Shown here: piece after piece, positions 24,128 through 36,029 of the stretch
Position numbering within the stretch: the stretch's first letter is position 1
Layout of the letters: every line of letters begins with the position of its first letter
Source: Chamaecyparis obtusa
Lineage: Eukaryota > Streptophyta > Pinopsida > Cupressales > Cupressaceae
DNA: 64,000 nucleotides
Direction: 5' to 3'
Assembly (NCBI GenBank): GCA_027943335.1
Contig: BSBK01005648.1
Coordinates: forward strand, 919,001-983,000
Translations under genes and position numbers: made by a program
The notes under the pieces: generated by a model
Seen by the model: the letters and a program-made list of their open reading frames with translations, nothing else
Told to the model about the DNA's origin: nothing
Databases searched by the model: none

Positions 24128-25170
24128 GTGATGGATCAAGGTGAAGAAATAATTTTGAATGCATTGAAAAATTTGAAGTCTACACCATACTTGAATCCTT
24201 CTGAATATAGTGGAGTGATAGATTTAGATGAGTTGATGGATTGGATAACCGAGATGGAAAAATATTTTCAATATGAAAATGTCCCCAAGGAAAAGAAGGT
24301 GAAAATTGCAAGTACAAAATTGAAAAGTCATGCATCCTTATGGTGGGTGCATCTACAATTGGACATAAAAAGGAAACACAAAGATAAAATTAAGGTATGG
24401 AATAAGATGGTGAATAAATTGAAAGGAAATTTCTTATCGTATGATTATTAGATTAACCTAGTTAGGAAAATACAAAGTTTGAGGCAGAAAGATAGCTTGA
24501 TAAAAGACTATACCAAAGAATTCTATAGATTAGACATCAAATTTGTACATATTGAGGATGAGGTAGAAATGATTTCTAGATACTTGAATGGGTTAAGAGT
24601 TTCTATTCGAGAGGAAATCAGTTTCGTCAAGTTGGAAAGTGTTGAGGAAGCTTATTAGTTTTTCATGAAAGCTGAGGAGAAATTGAACAAAAGACATGAG
24701 AAAAGACAAAGAGGAAGAGGTGGTAGATTCCCTAGAGGAAGAGGAAGATCTTATGATTAAAATAATAGATCTAATCAAGAAAAAATAAATTAGGATAAAG
24801 GCATGACCGAGTGGAAAGGTGAAAGATCTTCTAGAGGAAGTGACAGTAACTGCCAAGGTGGCTATAACAGAGGTGGATTCTGAGGAACTTGTTATAATTA
24901 TGGAGGAGATAGATCATTTGAGTGTACACATGAAAAAAAGGTCAATAATAGTAGAAATTCTTTGGTCCAAGAAGACTCACCGAATGAACTAGAGAAGGAA
25001 AATAACTTGATGGTCAGAAGAGAATTATGCAGTGAAAGTAATAAGGAAGACCTAGTAAGGAAAATTTTGTTCAAGACCAGATGCAGAGTTGTTGATAAAG
25101 TGTGGAAGGTAATCATTGACAGTGGAATCTTGGAGAATTCGGCATCTAAGGAAATGGTTGCAAATTCATA
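24128..25170 (+). pseudogene. Ty3-b gag and protease, broken
   Basis: Gag domain: LDELMDWITEMEKYFQYENV, SHASLWWVHLQLD and, after a TAG, DYTKEFYRLDIKFVHIEDE. An Arg/Gly-rich stretch follows, then a zinc-knuckle remnant near 24890 whose second Cys is Tyr (CYNYGG). The protease motif IIDSG lies at about 25115, with SASKEMV just after. Stops near 24449, 24655, 24757, 24790 and 24881 break gag; after 25170 the reading frame changes before reverse transcriptase. The ATG at 24128 is the first in the long piece, but upstream in-frame coding may exist. Confidence 0.75.
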
Positions 25171-25454
25171 GTTGTAAAGGTTGAAGCACCCGAAGACCTA
25201 TCAAATTTCATGGATCAAGGATGAGCATACCCTATTGGTAAGTGAACAATGTTATGTGAATTTGAAAACTTGAAAGTACTATGATATGGTATTATGTGAT
25301 ATCATGCCTATGGATTGTTGTCATATTTTTTTGGTAAACCTTGGCAATATGATAGACATGCTATATATAATGGAAGATTGCATAAATATACTATTTGGGC
25401 TGATGGGAGAAGATAAATATTTTTACCTTTGATTGAAGAATCTGTTGGTAATGT

Positions 25455-26876
25455 TTGCACATCTGTGAAAGTTTTTTTGATGGAAGGAGAAATTTTGTTA
25501 AGGATTTAAAGAAGAATGATGTATGTTTTGTTGTGATTCCTAACAAACTGAGTGAGAAATCAATGGATAGCATCCTTGAAGAGGTCAATAAGATACTCAC
25601 CAAGTATAATGAGATCATTTATGATAATTTACCTAATGGTTTACCACCAAAAAGAAGCATTGATCAATGTATGGATCTGATACCTGGAGCTAGTCTACCG
25701 AATAAGGCACCACATCGGTTAACACCTACTGAGAATGAGGAACTTAACAAAAAAATCCAAGAGTTGTTGCTAAAGATTTAGATCTGATAAATTTTGAGTC
25801 CATGTGTAGCACCAGCTATATTGGCACCTAAGAAGAATGGAGAGTGGTGAATGTGTACTGATTCCAGAGCAATCAACAAGATAACAGTGAAATACTAGTT
25901 TCCTATACCGAGAATGGATGACATAATGGATAGCTTGAGTGGAACAAATTATTTTACAAAAATTGATCTGAAGAATGGATATCATCATATTAGAATTAGA
26001 GAAGGTGATGAATGGATGATTTATTTCAAGACAAGAGAAGGTTTGTATGAGTGGTTGGTTATGCCTTTTGGTTTAACTAATACACTAAGTACTTTTATGA
26101 GATTGATGAATGAGGTTTTGAAAAAATTCCTGGGTAAATTAGTGATTGTATAGCTAGATGACATTCTGATATTTAGTAAGACCAGATAAGAGAATTTTTT
26201 GCACATTAAATAGGTATTGTAGAGATTGAATGAAGAAAAGTTGCCGATTAATTTTAAAAAGTTTTCCTTCATGAAAGATGAGATGGTATATTTGGGATTT
26301 ATGATTTCAACTAATGGTTTGAAAATGGATCCTGAGAAGGCTAAAGCTATTTTGAATTGGCCTACACCTGAAAATGGTAGTGAGGTAAGATCATTTTATG
26401 GTTTAGCAAGTCTTTACTAAAATTTCATCAAAATTTTTAGTTCAATTTGTAATGCTATGAATGATATTATGAGAGGAGATAAAAGAGAATTCAAGTGGAC
26501 ACATGGAGCTAATAAAGATTTTGAGACTTTGAAGCGAAAATTTGTTAAATTTCCTATTTTAACTTTACCTGATTTCAATAAGGTATTTCAAGTTGAGTGA
26601 GGTGCAAGTGGTAGTGTAATAGGAGTTGTGTTGAGTCAAGAAGGTAAACCCATTGTTTTATTTAGTGATGAATTAAATGATGCAAAAAGGAAATATTTTT
26701 TGTATGATCAAGAGTTCTATGCTATTGTTCAAGCCCTAAAGAAATGGAGACATTATTTGATACCGAGTGAATTTTTGTTGTATATTGATCACAAGGCTTT
26801 ACAGCATTTGGGTTGTCAAAATAAATTGAATCAGAGACATATGAAATGGGTTGAGTATTTGTAGAGTTATAAATTT
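25455..26876 (+). pseudogene. Ty3-b reverse transcriptase and RNase H, broken
   Basis: Reverse transcriptase linker and fingers (YDNLPNGLPPKRSIDQCMDL near 25620), palm motif [14 protein letters not shown] near 25955 and PFGLTNT near 26065. The active site near 26150 reads stop-LDD: the Tyr codon of YLDD is TAG. The thumb has YLGFMISTNGLKMDPEKAKAI. RNase H follows (LSQEGKPIVLF, DQEFYAIVQALKKWRHYLI, YIDHKAL at 26628-26864). All in one frame, with stops near 25781, 26151, 26418, 26598 and 26862. Confidence 0.8.
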
Positions 26877-28401
26877 ATGATAAAACATAAGAGTGGAGTC
26901 ACTAATCAAGTTGCTAATGCATTAAGTAGAAGAAGATATTTGATGACTGAAATGAGAATTGAAGTTCTTAGTTTTGATGACATGAAAGATTTGTATGAAA
27001 CTAACCCTAATTTTTCTGAGTCATGGAGAAAGTGTAGAGAACCTATTCAAGATCAACTAAGTACTAAATGGGAAGAATATTTCATTCAAGAAGGTATGTT
27101 GTTTAAAGTTATTCAATTATGTATACCGAGAGGATCAATGAAAGCCAATTTGATAATGGAGAAACATAGTAGTGGTTTGGCTGGACATTTTGGCATTGAC
27201 AAAATATTGAATTTTCTTCAGAAGAGATACTTTTGGCCATATTTGTATAAGGATGTTCATAAATTTGTCAAAAGTTATGGGATTTTTCAATTTGCAAAGG
27301 GAGTAAGTCAGGATACTGGATTGTATACACCGATTCTATTCCTGAGAAATCTTGGATTGATATCAACATGGATTTTTTTCTTGGATTAGCGAGGACAATA
27401 AGAGGTAATGATTCCATATTTTTTATTGTGGATAGATTTAATAAGATGACACATTTCATACCCTATAGGAAAACGTTAGATCCAGTGCATATAGAAGCTC
27501 TTTTCTTTAAGGAAATTTTTAGACTGCATAGATTACCGAAGAGTATCATCTCTGATTGAGATAGTAAGTTTGTTGGTTATTTCTGGAAGACTCTTTGGAA
27601 GAAGTTGGGTACTGAGTTGAAGTATAGTTCTAAATTTCATGCACAGATTGATGGACAGACATAGGTTGTAAATAGAAGCTTGGGTAATATGTTGGGATGC
27701 TTAGTTGGAGATAAACCAAGTAATTAGGATTCTATGTTGGCACAAGAAGAGTTAGCATACAATAATTCAATGAATAGGAATACTGGAAAAACACTTTTTA
27801 AGATTGTTAATGCCATACAACTGAGAGGTATATCAAATTTGAAGAACATTACTAGTGAAGAAAAGAGAAGTGCTAAAGGAGAAGAATTTTATAAGTTCAT
27901 GAAGACATTGCATGAGGAAGTAAAACATAAGTTGGAACATAGTAATCAGAAATACAAGGAAAAGGAAGATAGATCAAGAAGACACAAAGCTTTTTTAGTT
28001 GGAGATGAAGTAATGGTTCATTTGAAGAAAGGAAGATTTCCTATTGGAACTTATGGAAAATTGAAAATGAAGAAATTTGGTCCCTACAAGATATTGAGGA
28101 AGTTTGATAGTGGAAATGCTTATGAGATTGAGTTTCCTGATGACATGGATATATCACCTATATTCAACATTTTAGACTTGTATGAGTATCATGAATCTGA
28201 TGAAGAAATGACAATATCGAATGATTATCCTAAGAAGAAGACATAAGAAATTGAGCATATTTTGGAACAAAGAGTTGGCAAAAGCACAAGAGGAAAGGAG
28301 TACATGGAATATCTAGTAAAGTGGAAGAGAAGACCAATTGAAGACAGTTCATGGATTACACAATCTGAGTTGGATTCATCTCAGGTTGTACGTGTTGCAT
28401 G
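26877..28401 (+). pseudogene. Ty3-b integrase with chromodomain, broken
   Basis: The integrase zinc region keeps its His pair (EKHSSGLAGHFG near 27160) but both Cys of the expected CxxC are gone. A frameshift lies near 27340. The core shows INMDF (first Asp), SIISD followed by TGA (second Asp) and, near 27660, QT followed by TAG where the catalytic Glu should be. The C-terminal part (27734-28246) has KKFGPYKILRKFDSGNAYEI. After a TAA at 28244-28246 a chromodomain follows in frame to about 28401 (YLVKWKRRPIEDSSWI). In related elements this domain directs insertion to particular chromatin. Confidence 0.8.
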
Positions 28402-28436
28402 ATTCAAAGAATCATCTCAAAACAACCCCAAGTGTT

Positions 28437-28469
28437 TGATGCATGATCATCTCGGGTTCTTGGCAATCC
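28437..28469 (+). repeat. Ty3-b 3' LTR, first 33 bp only
   Basis: TGATGCATGATCATCTCGGG matches the start of the 5' LTR at 23160. Identity stops at 28470, where a new LTR-like start TGTAATGCCC appears. Confidence 0.75.
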
Positions 28470-28875
28470 TGTAATGCCCACCTTAGTATCTGCATATTTT
28501 GGACTGACAGGACTATTACTTGGTTATTTGGATTATATGTTTGGACTATGATTATTACTTGGTTATTATTTTATGATTAGACATTTGAGCATATATATAT
28601 ATTTGGTTAATAGAATTTATTATAAAGACATTAAATAATTTGGCATAAAATGATGAATGATTAGAGATGACTATTGGTGAAATGATTCTTACATGATTTA
28701 TATTATTATTTTTATTATGGATCTAATCCTGATAACCCCTCTATGTTTGAATGATTACACTGGTTTATGCGAGTGTAGGATAAGAAGAGGCATACATAGT
28801 TACTCCTATAGGAGATCCACATGATGTCTCACTCTCCCTCCTTGTTTTCCACTGTCTGTTCATATATATATGTAT
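28470..28875. repeat. LTR-like fragment inserted in Ty3-b 3' LTR
   Basis: Begins TGTAATGCCCACC, the usual terminus of many plant Ty3 LTRs, exactly where the Ty3-b LTR stops matching, and ends where Copia-b begins. It is AT-rich and non-coding. Its other part must lie past Copia-b and Ty3-c, outside the window. Orientation is not known. Confidence 0.55.
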
Positions 28876-30162
28876 TGTTAGGAATAACAATCCATAATAC
28901 AATTGAGAGGGGGGGGGGGTGAATTAGTTGTATGAAAGATTATTAAACTTTAAACTTTGAATTGCGGTAATATCATATCTAATGAGCACAATGAATTCCA
29001 ACACAACAACACAATATTTTGGTCTTGGGGAAACCCTGTTAAATGTAAAAACCTCGGTGGGAATTAGCACCCACAAATAATATACTGAGAGTATAGTATC
29101 CTTGTTAGAAGATTTAGCCCTGTTAGGAGCTTATTGAAACATTATAGCACACAGTCCTTATTAGAGGACATACCATGTTAGGAGTTAAGAAAGAAGGGTG
29201 GGCTCATTGCCTAAAGAAGGTTAAATCCACCTTCAGAGCTCATTGTTCACAACAAGTGTATATGGAGACATACAAAATATTTTGAACTGTCCATCAGCAA
29301 CTATCTTTTCTTAATTAGTTCCAATGAAGTTCACCAACAATCCTCTACTCTACATCTAGTAGACATAAGCTCCTAGCTCTTCCAATTCCTTTTACATCAC
29401 ATATATTCTCACCATATCTTTTCCAAAGAAAAGATCTTACATATATACCCTATTACATTCTACATGATCAGGTCAGCCCATTAGGCTTTCCTATTTACAT
29501 AAACTCTTGCTAAGATACACACGGTACCTAAAACAAGTATACAATGATTCCATTACAATACTTAAGGACCGACATCGTTAATTTACATTTGCCAAAAAAA
29601 AATACATGATACACCTCTAAAGTCAGCTCCTAAATAAGTCTTCTCCAGATCACACGCCATAGTTGATGTCATCCAATATTATGTACCTTCCACTAACCAA
29701 TTATCATCCATCAGTGCCTTGGCTTTCATCTCTTAAGCTCACATACACCTAATCCATATCTTCTGTAAGATATACGAAAAATACATAGACTCACTATGTC
29801 ATCTTCCACTGTCACTATCCAGGAACCAGTCCTCACCAAAACATTTGTAACTCATTCAATATGAAACATTACATGATGTGATCTTGTATATAAGATCACA
29901 ACATCTTCCTGTGCTTTCATCTATCTTCACATGATCTAAAACATCTGTACAGTGTCTGTACACTGTCATACTCAGCATGTACTCTTCACAATAACATATG
30001 TTTTTGAATAAGGTAAAAATAGGTTTGGAATGTTCACAATAACATATGTTGACATTAGTGACAAACTAAAAATGACATCAGTATGAATGCTCATTAAGTA
30101 ACATAGTGATTAAACATATTAAATGTATCAATCACCACCCCATGCATTAGCAATATCCAACA
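28876..30162 (-). repeat. Copia-b 3' LTR (1,287 bp)
   Basis: The left edge TGTTAGGAATAAC is followed by a long G-run (GAGAGGGGGGG...) shared with the other copia LTRs. The right edge CAATATCCAACA abuts a pyrimidine tract (TTCTCCCCCTTTGG), which is the purine tract of the minus strand. No coding region. Confidence 0.8.
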
Positions 30163-30451
30163 TTCTCCCCCTTTGGCATTGATGTCAACATATGGGAAAA
30201 TACATCATCCCAAAGTTATATCAATCAAAAGCTCTGCAACCAAACAATACTACATACAATCTCCCCATATAGTAGGGATTTTCTCATAGAAACACCCCCT
30301 TTGACAACAATGGAAAAGGGTGCCATGAGTCATCAACTATTCTTCAATATATTCCTTCCATGATCACTCCCCCTGAGGATTAGATCCCTACATCTAGTCC
30401 ATAATATGATAAGGCTCTAAAAACCTCTAGACTGATGCATCCTTGCATCAT
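30163..30451 (-). other. Copia-b polypurine tract and 3' spacer
   Basis: Minus-strand AAAGGGGGAGAA directly beside the LTR edge is the plus-strand-DNA primer. The rest is the usual 0.3 kb spacer between polyprotein stop and LTR. Confidence 0.75.
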
Positions 30452-32186
30452 TTAATTCTGACTAGGAGGGGCCTGAACTCCAAGCATACCTCTAAGATAT
30501 TCAAAGAAATCTTTTGGAAATGGCTTTGTGAAGATGTCTGCAATATATTCCTTTGTACTAATATACTCTAATTGTATTTCCTTCTCTACCACCTTGTCTC
30601 TCAAGAAGTGATATTTGATAGAAATATGTTTAGTTTTAGAGTGCATCACCGGATTCTTTGTCATATTCACTGTACTAGTGTTATCACAATGGATAACCAC
30701 AGGCTCATCAAAATTTATTCCAATGTCTTTCAACATTTTCTTCATCCAAACAATTTGAGTGGAATTTATAGCAGCAACATCATACTCTAATTCAGCAGTA
30801 GATTGAGCTATAAAATCTTGCTTCTTACTTAACCATGAACCAACTTTTTCCCAAGGAAAAATGCACCACTACTAGTACTCTTTCTATCATCAATATTTCC
30901 TGCCCTATCAGCATCAGTATAAGCATGAAGTTTAAATCTAACATTTCTATCATACCATAAACCATAGTCTATTGTTTCTTTCAGATATCTCAGTATCCTT
31001 TTCACAACAGCTAGGTGTGTCTCTTTGGGTTCTACCTGATATCTAGCCACAATTCCAACAATATTAGCAATATCTGGTCTGGTGTGAGTCAGATATTATA
31101 ATCCTCCAACCATTGATCTATACTTGGTCTGAAAAAAACACTTTGATTCATCATCAACTATCAGCTTATTACTAGTTACCATGGGTGTACTAAGTGGTTT
31201 ACAACCCTCCATTCCAAACTTTTTCAACATTTCCTTAAGATATTTAGTTTGAGAAATAAAAATGTCATATTTTCTCTAATTTATTTTTAGTCCAAGAAAT
31301 AATTTCATTTTGCCTATCATGGACATCTCAAATTCATTTTCCATCTCTTTAGAAAATTTCTCACATAGATCATCATTACCTCCAAAGATAATATCATCAA
31401 CAAAGACTTCTATTATCAAAACTCCATCTTCACTAGTTCTTAAATACAAATTACTATCAACATTACCTTTTCTAAATCCAAGTCAAAGTATGTATTTGTC
31501 TAACCTTGCATACCAAGCCCTTGGAGCTTGCTTCATCCCATAAAGAGCTTTCTTCAACTTGCATACCATGTCTCCATCTTCGCATAAAAGAAATCCATCA
31601 GGTTGTTCTATATAAACTACTTCTTCAAGATCCCCATTTAGGAATGCAAATTTCACATCCATCTAATACACTTTGAAGTTCTTATGTGTAGCATAAGCCA
31701 AGAATAATCTTATAGCTTCTATTCTAGAAACAACAGAAAATGTCTCTTCAAAGTCTATTCCTTCTTGTTGTGAATAGCCTTTGCATACCAGTCTTGCTTT
31801 GTTTCTTACTACAACTCCTTCATTCATTTTATTTCTGAAAACCCATTTAGTTCCTATCATTTTTTTTCTTAGGTCTAGGAACTGATTCCCAAGTTTTATT
31901 CTTCTTTATCTGATCTAACTCTTCTTTCATGGCATTTATCCAAGATTTATCTCTACAAGATTCATATGTATTCTTTGGTTCAACTTGAGAAATCAAACAA
32001 ATTTCTTCTCTAGCCATTGATCTAGTCATTAATCCGTGATTAGTATTGCCAATAATTTTATTTTTAGGATGATTATTCTTTACATACCTTAGAGTTTTAG
32101 GAACCTTAGTAGCCTCATTTGTGTTATCATCACAAGTCTCATTTTTTGGATAAGGCCTCAATAATTTCTTCTTCTTCTACAACACC
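30452..32186 (-). pseudogene. Copia-b reverse transcriptase and RNase H fragment
   Basis: Copia polyprotein C-terminal half in at least two frames. The 32161-31847 piece is the linker and start of reverse transcriptase ([32 protein letters not shown]). The 31860-31663 piece has [22 protein letters not shown] and an FEETFSVV motif. Decayed palm follows, then RNase H at 31050-30829 (YTDADRAGNIDDRKS; one Trp is Arg) and 30745-30452 (IHCDNTSTVNMTKNP, HSKTKHISIKYHFLRD). Frameshifts and stops between pieces make it dead. Confidence 0.8.
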
Positions 32187-33374
32187 TATTGGATATAATT
32201 ATCTAAAGAACATTATTGGATTAGCTATGTGTTGTCTTTGATGTCACAAAAATGTCATATCAATTATCACTCTTAGTATCTACGGAGTTCAGTCGGTCAG
32301 CTAAGCGGTTCTTAGTATCTACCGAGCTCAGTCAGTCAGCTAGGTGGTTTTTAGTGTCTACCAAGTTCTCTCAGGTGTCTAAAGGAAACATGATAGGATA
32401 TCAGTGTTAATTGAGCCTCCTCAGTTATCGAAGGAAAATAGTGGTTACCAAGCTCTCTTGGTCTCCTAAGGATGTTGCAAAATTTATTGTGGTTACCGAG
32501 TTCTCTCGGTCATCGAAGGAAATCTTTTCAAGATTAATGTTTACCGAGCAAGGTCGGCCCTTTCAAAGAATTTTGTTATTATAGTTTGTTTATCCTAGCT
32601 GACTGATATAATAATTATTAGTGCCGACTTGTCAATCTAAATGATTATGAAATGGCATATATATATAGAAGGTCAAATGGTGAATAAAACATATACAACA
32701 TGCAGAAATTATTTTGAAGAAAGGTGTGTGTGAATTTTGAAGGATGGTCAGATATCCTTGAGGAGCAGCAAAGATTTAATTGATCAGTAAGGATCTAGTG
32801 AAATAGAACAGAGATCTATATTCAACAATTCAGTTGCAAGTTATTTCATTGTTACTCTCTAGCAATTGTAGTAGTGATATAAAAATCTCTTAACCAAGTT
32901 GGTTTAACAACCATTTTGTAAATCCTCTAACAAGGTAACAGTTCTATTGAATTGTTTCAAGACCTCTTACAAGGTCACTCCTAGCAGGGTGATTAAATCC
33001 TCTAACAAGGTCACACCTAACAGTGTGTTTTGTAACCTTTTACCGGGTTGGCTTCTAATCGGGCATCACTTCAGAAGAGTGAAAAATAGTAACTAGTTAC
33101 ATTGGTGGTTTTTCCCATATTGGGTTTCCACGGTAAATCTAGTGTCTCTTGTGTTCATGTTATTTTTTTTATTCATGCAAGTTAATTAGTGATGAATGCT
33201 TAAGAACAGTTTAAATTATTACACACTTCAAGGATCAAGTTTTCAACATTTCTCTGTATATTTACCGAGTGGCTCAGTAAATAATTTGTTAAGATATTTA
33301 AGGGATCAGTGGTAATATTTTTTTGGTTAACTGATTCACCCCCCCTCTCAGTTACTACATCTATATTTCCAACA
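32187..33374 (+). repeat. Copia-c 5' LTR
   Basis: Matches 37996-39183 along its length. The first dinucleotide is TA instead of TG. It ends TATATTTCCAACA. It holds several ACCGAG...CTCGGT-type short palindromes (32280-32550), a TATA-like run TATATATATAG at 32658-32668, and the C-run plus CTCAGTTACT shared by the copia LTRs here. Confidence 0.9.
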
Positions 33375-33376
33375 AT

Positions 33377-33388
33377 CAGTATCAGAGC
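33377..33388 (+). other. Copia-c primer-binding site, altered
   Basis: CAGTATCAGAGC: the Met-type site with its first two bases changed, just inside the 5' LTR. Confidence 0.75.
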
Positions 33389-33436
33389 TTTTGGTGCTTG
33401 CAGGAAGGGTTTCAAGGACCTAAGCTAAAGATCAGG

Positions 33437-34400
33437 ATGTCTTACAAAAGAGAAATTTCAAGGCTTAACAGAAATAACTTTTTAGCATGGAAAGGTCTCA
33501 TGAGATTACATCTGGCTTCCATTGGTGATTCAGGATGCAAATATATTGATCAAGAATATACAATTCCTACTGGCACATTAACTGTTGAAGACATTGCAGA
33601 GAAGAAGAACCATAACACTATGATGATAGATATTGCATCAGCTCTTAGCTATGAAGAATTTGATGAAATCAAAGACTACACAACTGCTCATGAAATGTGG
33701 AACAATCTAAAGAAAATCTATGGCAGTGATGACAATGTGAAGAGAGCCAAAGAAGAGAGGCTAAGAGGATAGTTTGATCAAATGAAAATGAGAGAAGAAG
33801 AAAACATTGCAAAATATGTTGAAAGGATAGAGACAAGTGTTAGTGCAATCAGAGCTTCTGGAGGAAAAATTGATGATGAAATAGTTATAAGTAAGGTTTT
33901 TAGAACATTACACCCTATTTATGCAATAAGAGTTTCTGCTATTCAAGAAAGAAGATGTGAAGAAAATCACAATATAACTTTGGATGCCTTAGTTAGAAGA
34001 TTGACAACCTTTGAACTGGATAACTATGACAGCTATGTTCCAACTTCTAAAAATATTGAATCAGCTTTTGAGGCCAAACTTTCACTCAAGAAAGGGAAGA
34101 AAATCCAATCAAAAAGTGAAGAAGAATCAGAGGAAAGTTCTGATAGCGATCTTGAAGTTATTGAAGCATTGCTTGCAAAGAAGTATTCAAGAGGCAGAGG
34201 AAAATACAGAGGTAAAACTCCCTTAATCTATTTTTCATGTGAAGAAATTGGTCATATTGTAGCTAGGTGTCCAAACAAGAAAAGCAAAGATGAGAAGAAA
34301 AATTACAATTACAATGGCAAGAAAAATTTCAAATCATTCAAGGATAAAGGTAAGAAAACATGTTTCTTAGCTAAAGATTCGGATGGTAGTGAAGAAGAAA
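33437..34400 (+). pseudogene. Copia-c gag
   Basis: The start ATG at 33437 (MSYKREISRLNRNNF) is shared with Copia-d. The gag domain runs to about 34030, then a Lys/Ser/Glu-rich linker and the zinc knuckle at 34229-34270. The knuckle reads YFSCEEIGHIVARC: its first Cys is Tyr, as in Copia-d. A TAG at 33770-33772 replaces a CAG still present in Copia-d. After the knuckle a Lys/Asn/Asp-rich tail leads into protease. Confidence 0.85.
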
Positions 34401-36029
34401 TTGTTTTCATTGCTGTAAAAGATGAATCTAATAATGATGAAGATGAGATGGCACTTATCTCTCATATAAGCAAGAATGATACATGGATTATAGATAGTGG
34501 ATGTTCACATCATATGACTGGTGACAGGACCAAGTTTGAACACTTTGAAAACTTTGATGGTGGTAATGTAAGGTTTGGAAACAATGAACCTTGTTGTATA
34601 AAAGGAAAGGGATGAATTTCATTAACCAAAGAACTTATATGTGATAATGCATATTGGGTTGAAGGACTAAAGCATAATCTTCTAAGTGTAGCACAGCTAA
34701 TCAACATTGGATTCAAGGTTGAATTCATGAATGGCAAAGCAAGACTACTGGATGACAAAGGAAAACTGATAGGATCAGGCAAACAAACCAAAGGTAACCT
34801 ATTTTATCTTGATCTTGGTGATTACTCATGTTTTATTGCTCAAATTGAAGAAATTTGGTTATGGCACAAAAGGTTATGTCATGTAAATTTTGACAACATG
34901 ATGAAAATAAGCAAATTCAAGAAAGTAAGAGGTATTCCTACTTTGAAGAAACCTGATGTTGGTCTATGCGAGAATTGTCAAATTGGTAAAATGGGAAAGT
35001 CTAGTTTCAAAAGTAAAAACTATTAGTCTGAAGATATTTTGGAAATTGTGCATACTGATTTATGTGGACCTATTGGAATTGAGAGCTATACTAGAGAAAA
35101 ATTCTTTATTCTCTTTGTTGATGATTATTATAGAATGATGACTGTTATGTATTTAAGAGAAAAGTCTGAAGCATTTGAGAAGTTTAAATGGTATTTAGCA
35201 AGAGTAGAAAAGGAAACAGGAAAAAGAATAAAATGCTTGAGATCAGATAGAGGTGGTGAATTCATCTCCCATGAATTCAATAATTTCTGCATTGAAAGAG
35301 GAATCAAAAGATAGGTATCAGCCCTGAGAACTCCTGAGCAGAATGGAATAGCTGAAAGAAGGAACAGATCTATCATGGACTGTGCAAGGACTCTAATGAT
35401 CAAAAAGAATATTGCTATGAGATACTGGAAGGAAGCTATCAGCACTGTAGTTCATACCTTGAACCGAGTACAGCTAAGAAAAGACACATTCAAGACTCCA
35501 TATGAGCTATGGTATGGCTACAAACCAAATGTAAGTTACCTAAAAGTATTTGGTAGTAAATGTTACATCTTGAAAGAATCTAGAAAAAGGAAAATTTGAT
35601 GTAAAAAGTGATGAAGGAATATTTTTGGGATATTCTTGCAAAAGTAAGGCATATAGATGTCTAAATTTGTCTACTCACAAAATCATAGAAAGTGCACATG
35701 TGAGAATTGATGAGTTTGCAGAAAAGATTGAAGAAGAAAGCCAAAAAGAACCAGAGGACTATAGAAAATTTGTTTACATCAAACCTGATACATTGCCAGA
35801 CACATGTAAGGAGACTACATCTACCGAGCCCAGTACAGTAATAGAGTCACAAGAAGAAGTTCTAACCGAGTCACAAAGTACCGAGTCTCAGTCTGAAGCT
35901 ATCGAGCAAGTATCTACCAAGCCCGAGCAATCTGAACCTAAAGATGAAGAAGATGACAATATAACTCATTCAGGAAGCAAGGAACCTATATTAGCCAAGT
36001 ACGTTAGAAAGCATCATAAACCAAATTAG
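34401..36029 (+). pseudogene. Copia-c protease and integrase, broken
   Basis: Protease: WIIDSGCSHHMTG near 34480-34520. Integrase zinc region: LWHKRLCHVNFDN and GLCENCQIGKMGKSS. Core: EIVHTDLCGP (first Asp), FILFVDDYYR, CLRSDRGGEF (second Asp) and PEQNGIAERRNRS (Glu), all present. Stops: TGA at 34613-34615, TAG at 35024-35026 and 35312-35314 (both CAG in Copia-d), and TAG at 36027-36029. A frameshift lies near 35590-35600, just before GIFLGYS-type sequence. The C-terminal linker is Glu/Ser/Thr-rich. Confidence 0.85.

Larger units (their letters stand above)
23160..28469 (+). mobile_element. Ty3-b: chromodomain Ty3/gypsy retrotransposon, 3' LTR interrupted
   Basis: Plus strand: LTR 23160-23817, primer site 23823-23834, gag from 24128, protease, reverse transcriptase, RNase H, integrase and chromodomain ending near 28401, then the first 33 bp of the 3' LTR (28437-28469), where another LTR fragment begins. 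Two frame changes and many stops show it is old and dead. The chromodomain places it among chromoviruses. The presumed target duplication on the left (TGAAG, 23155-23159) cannot be checked because the right end is displaced. Confidence 0.85.
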
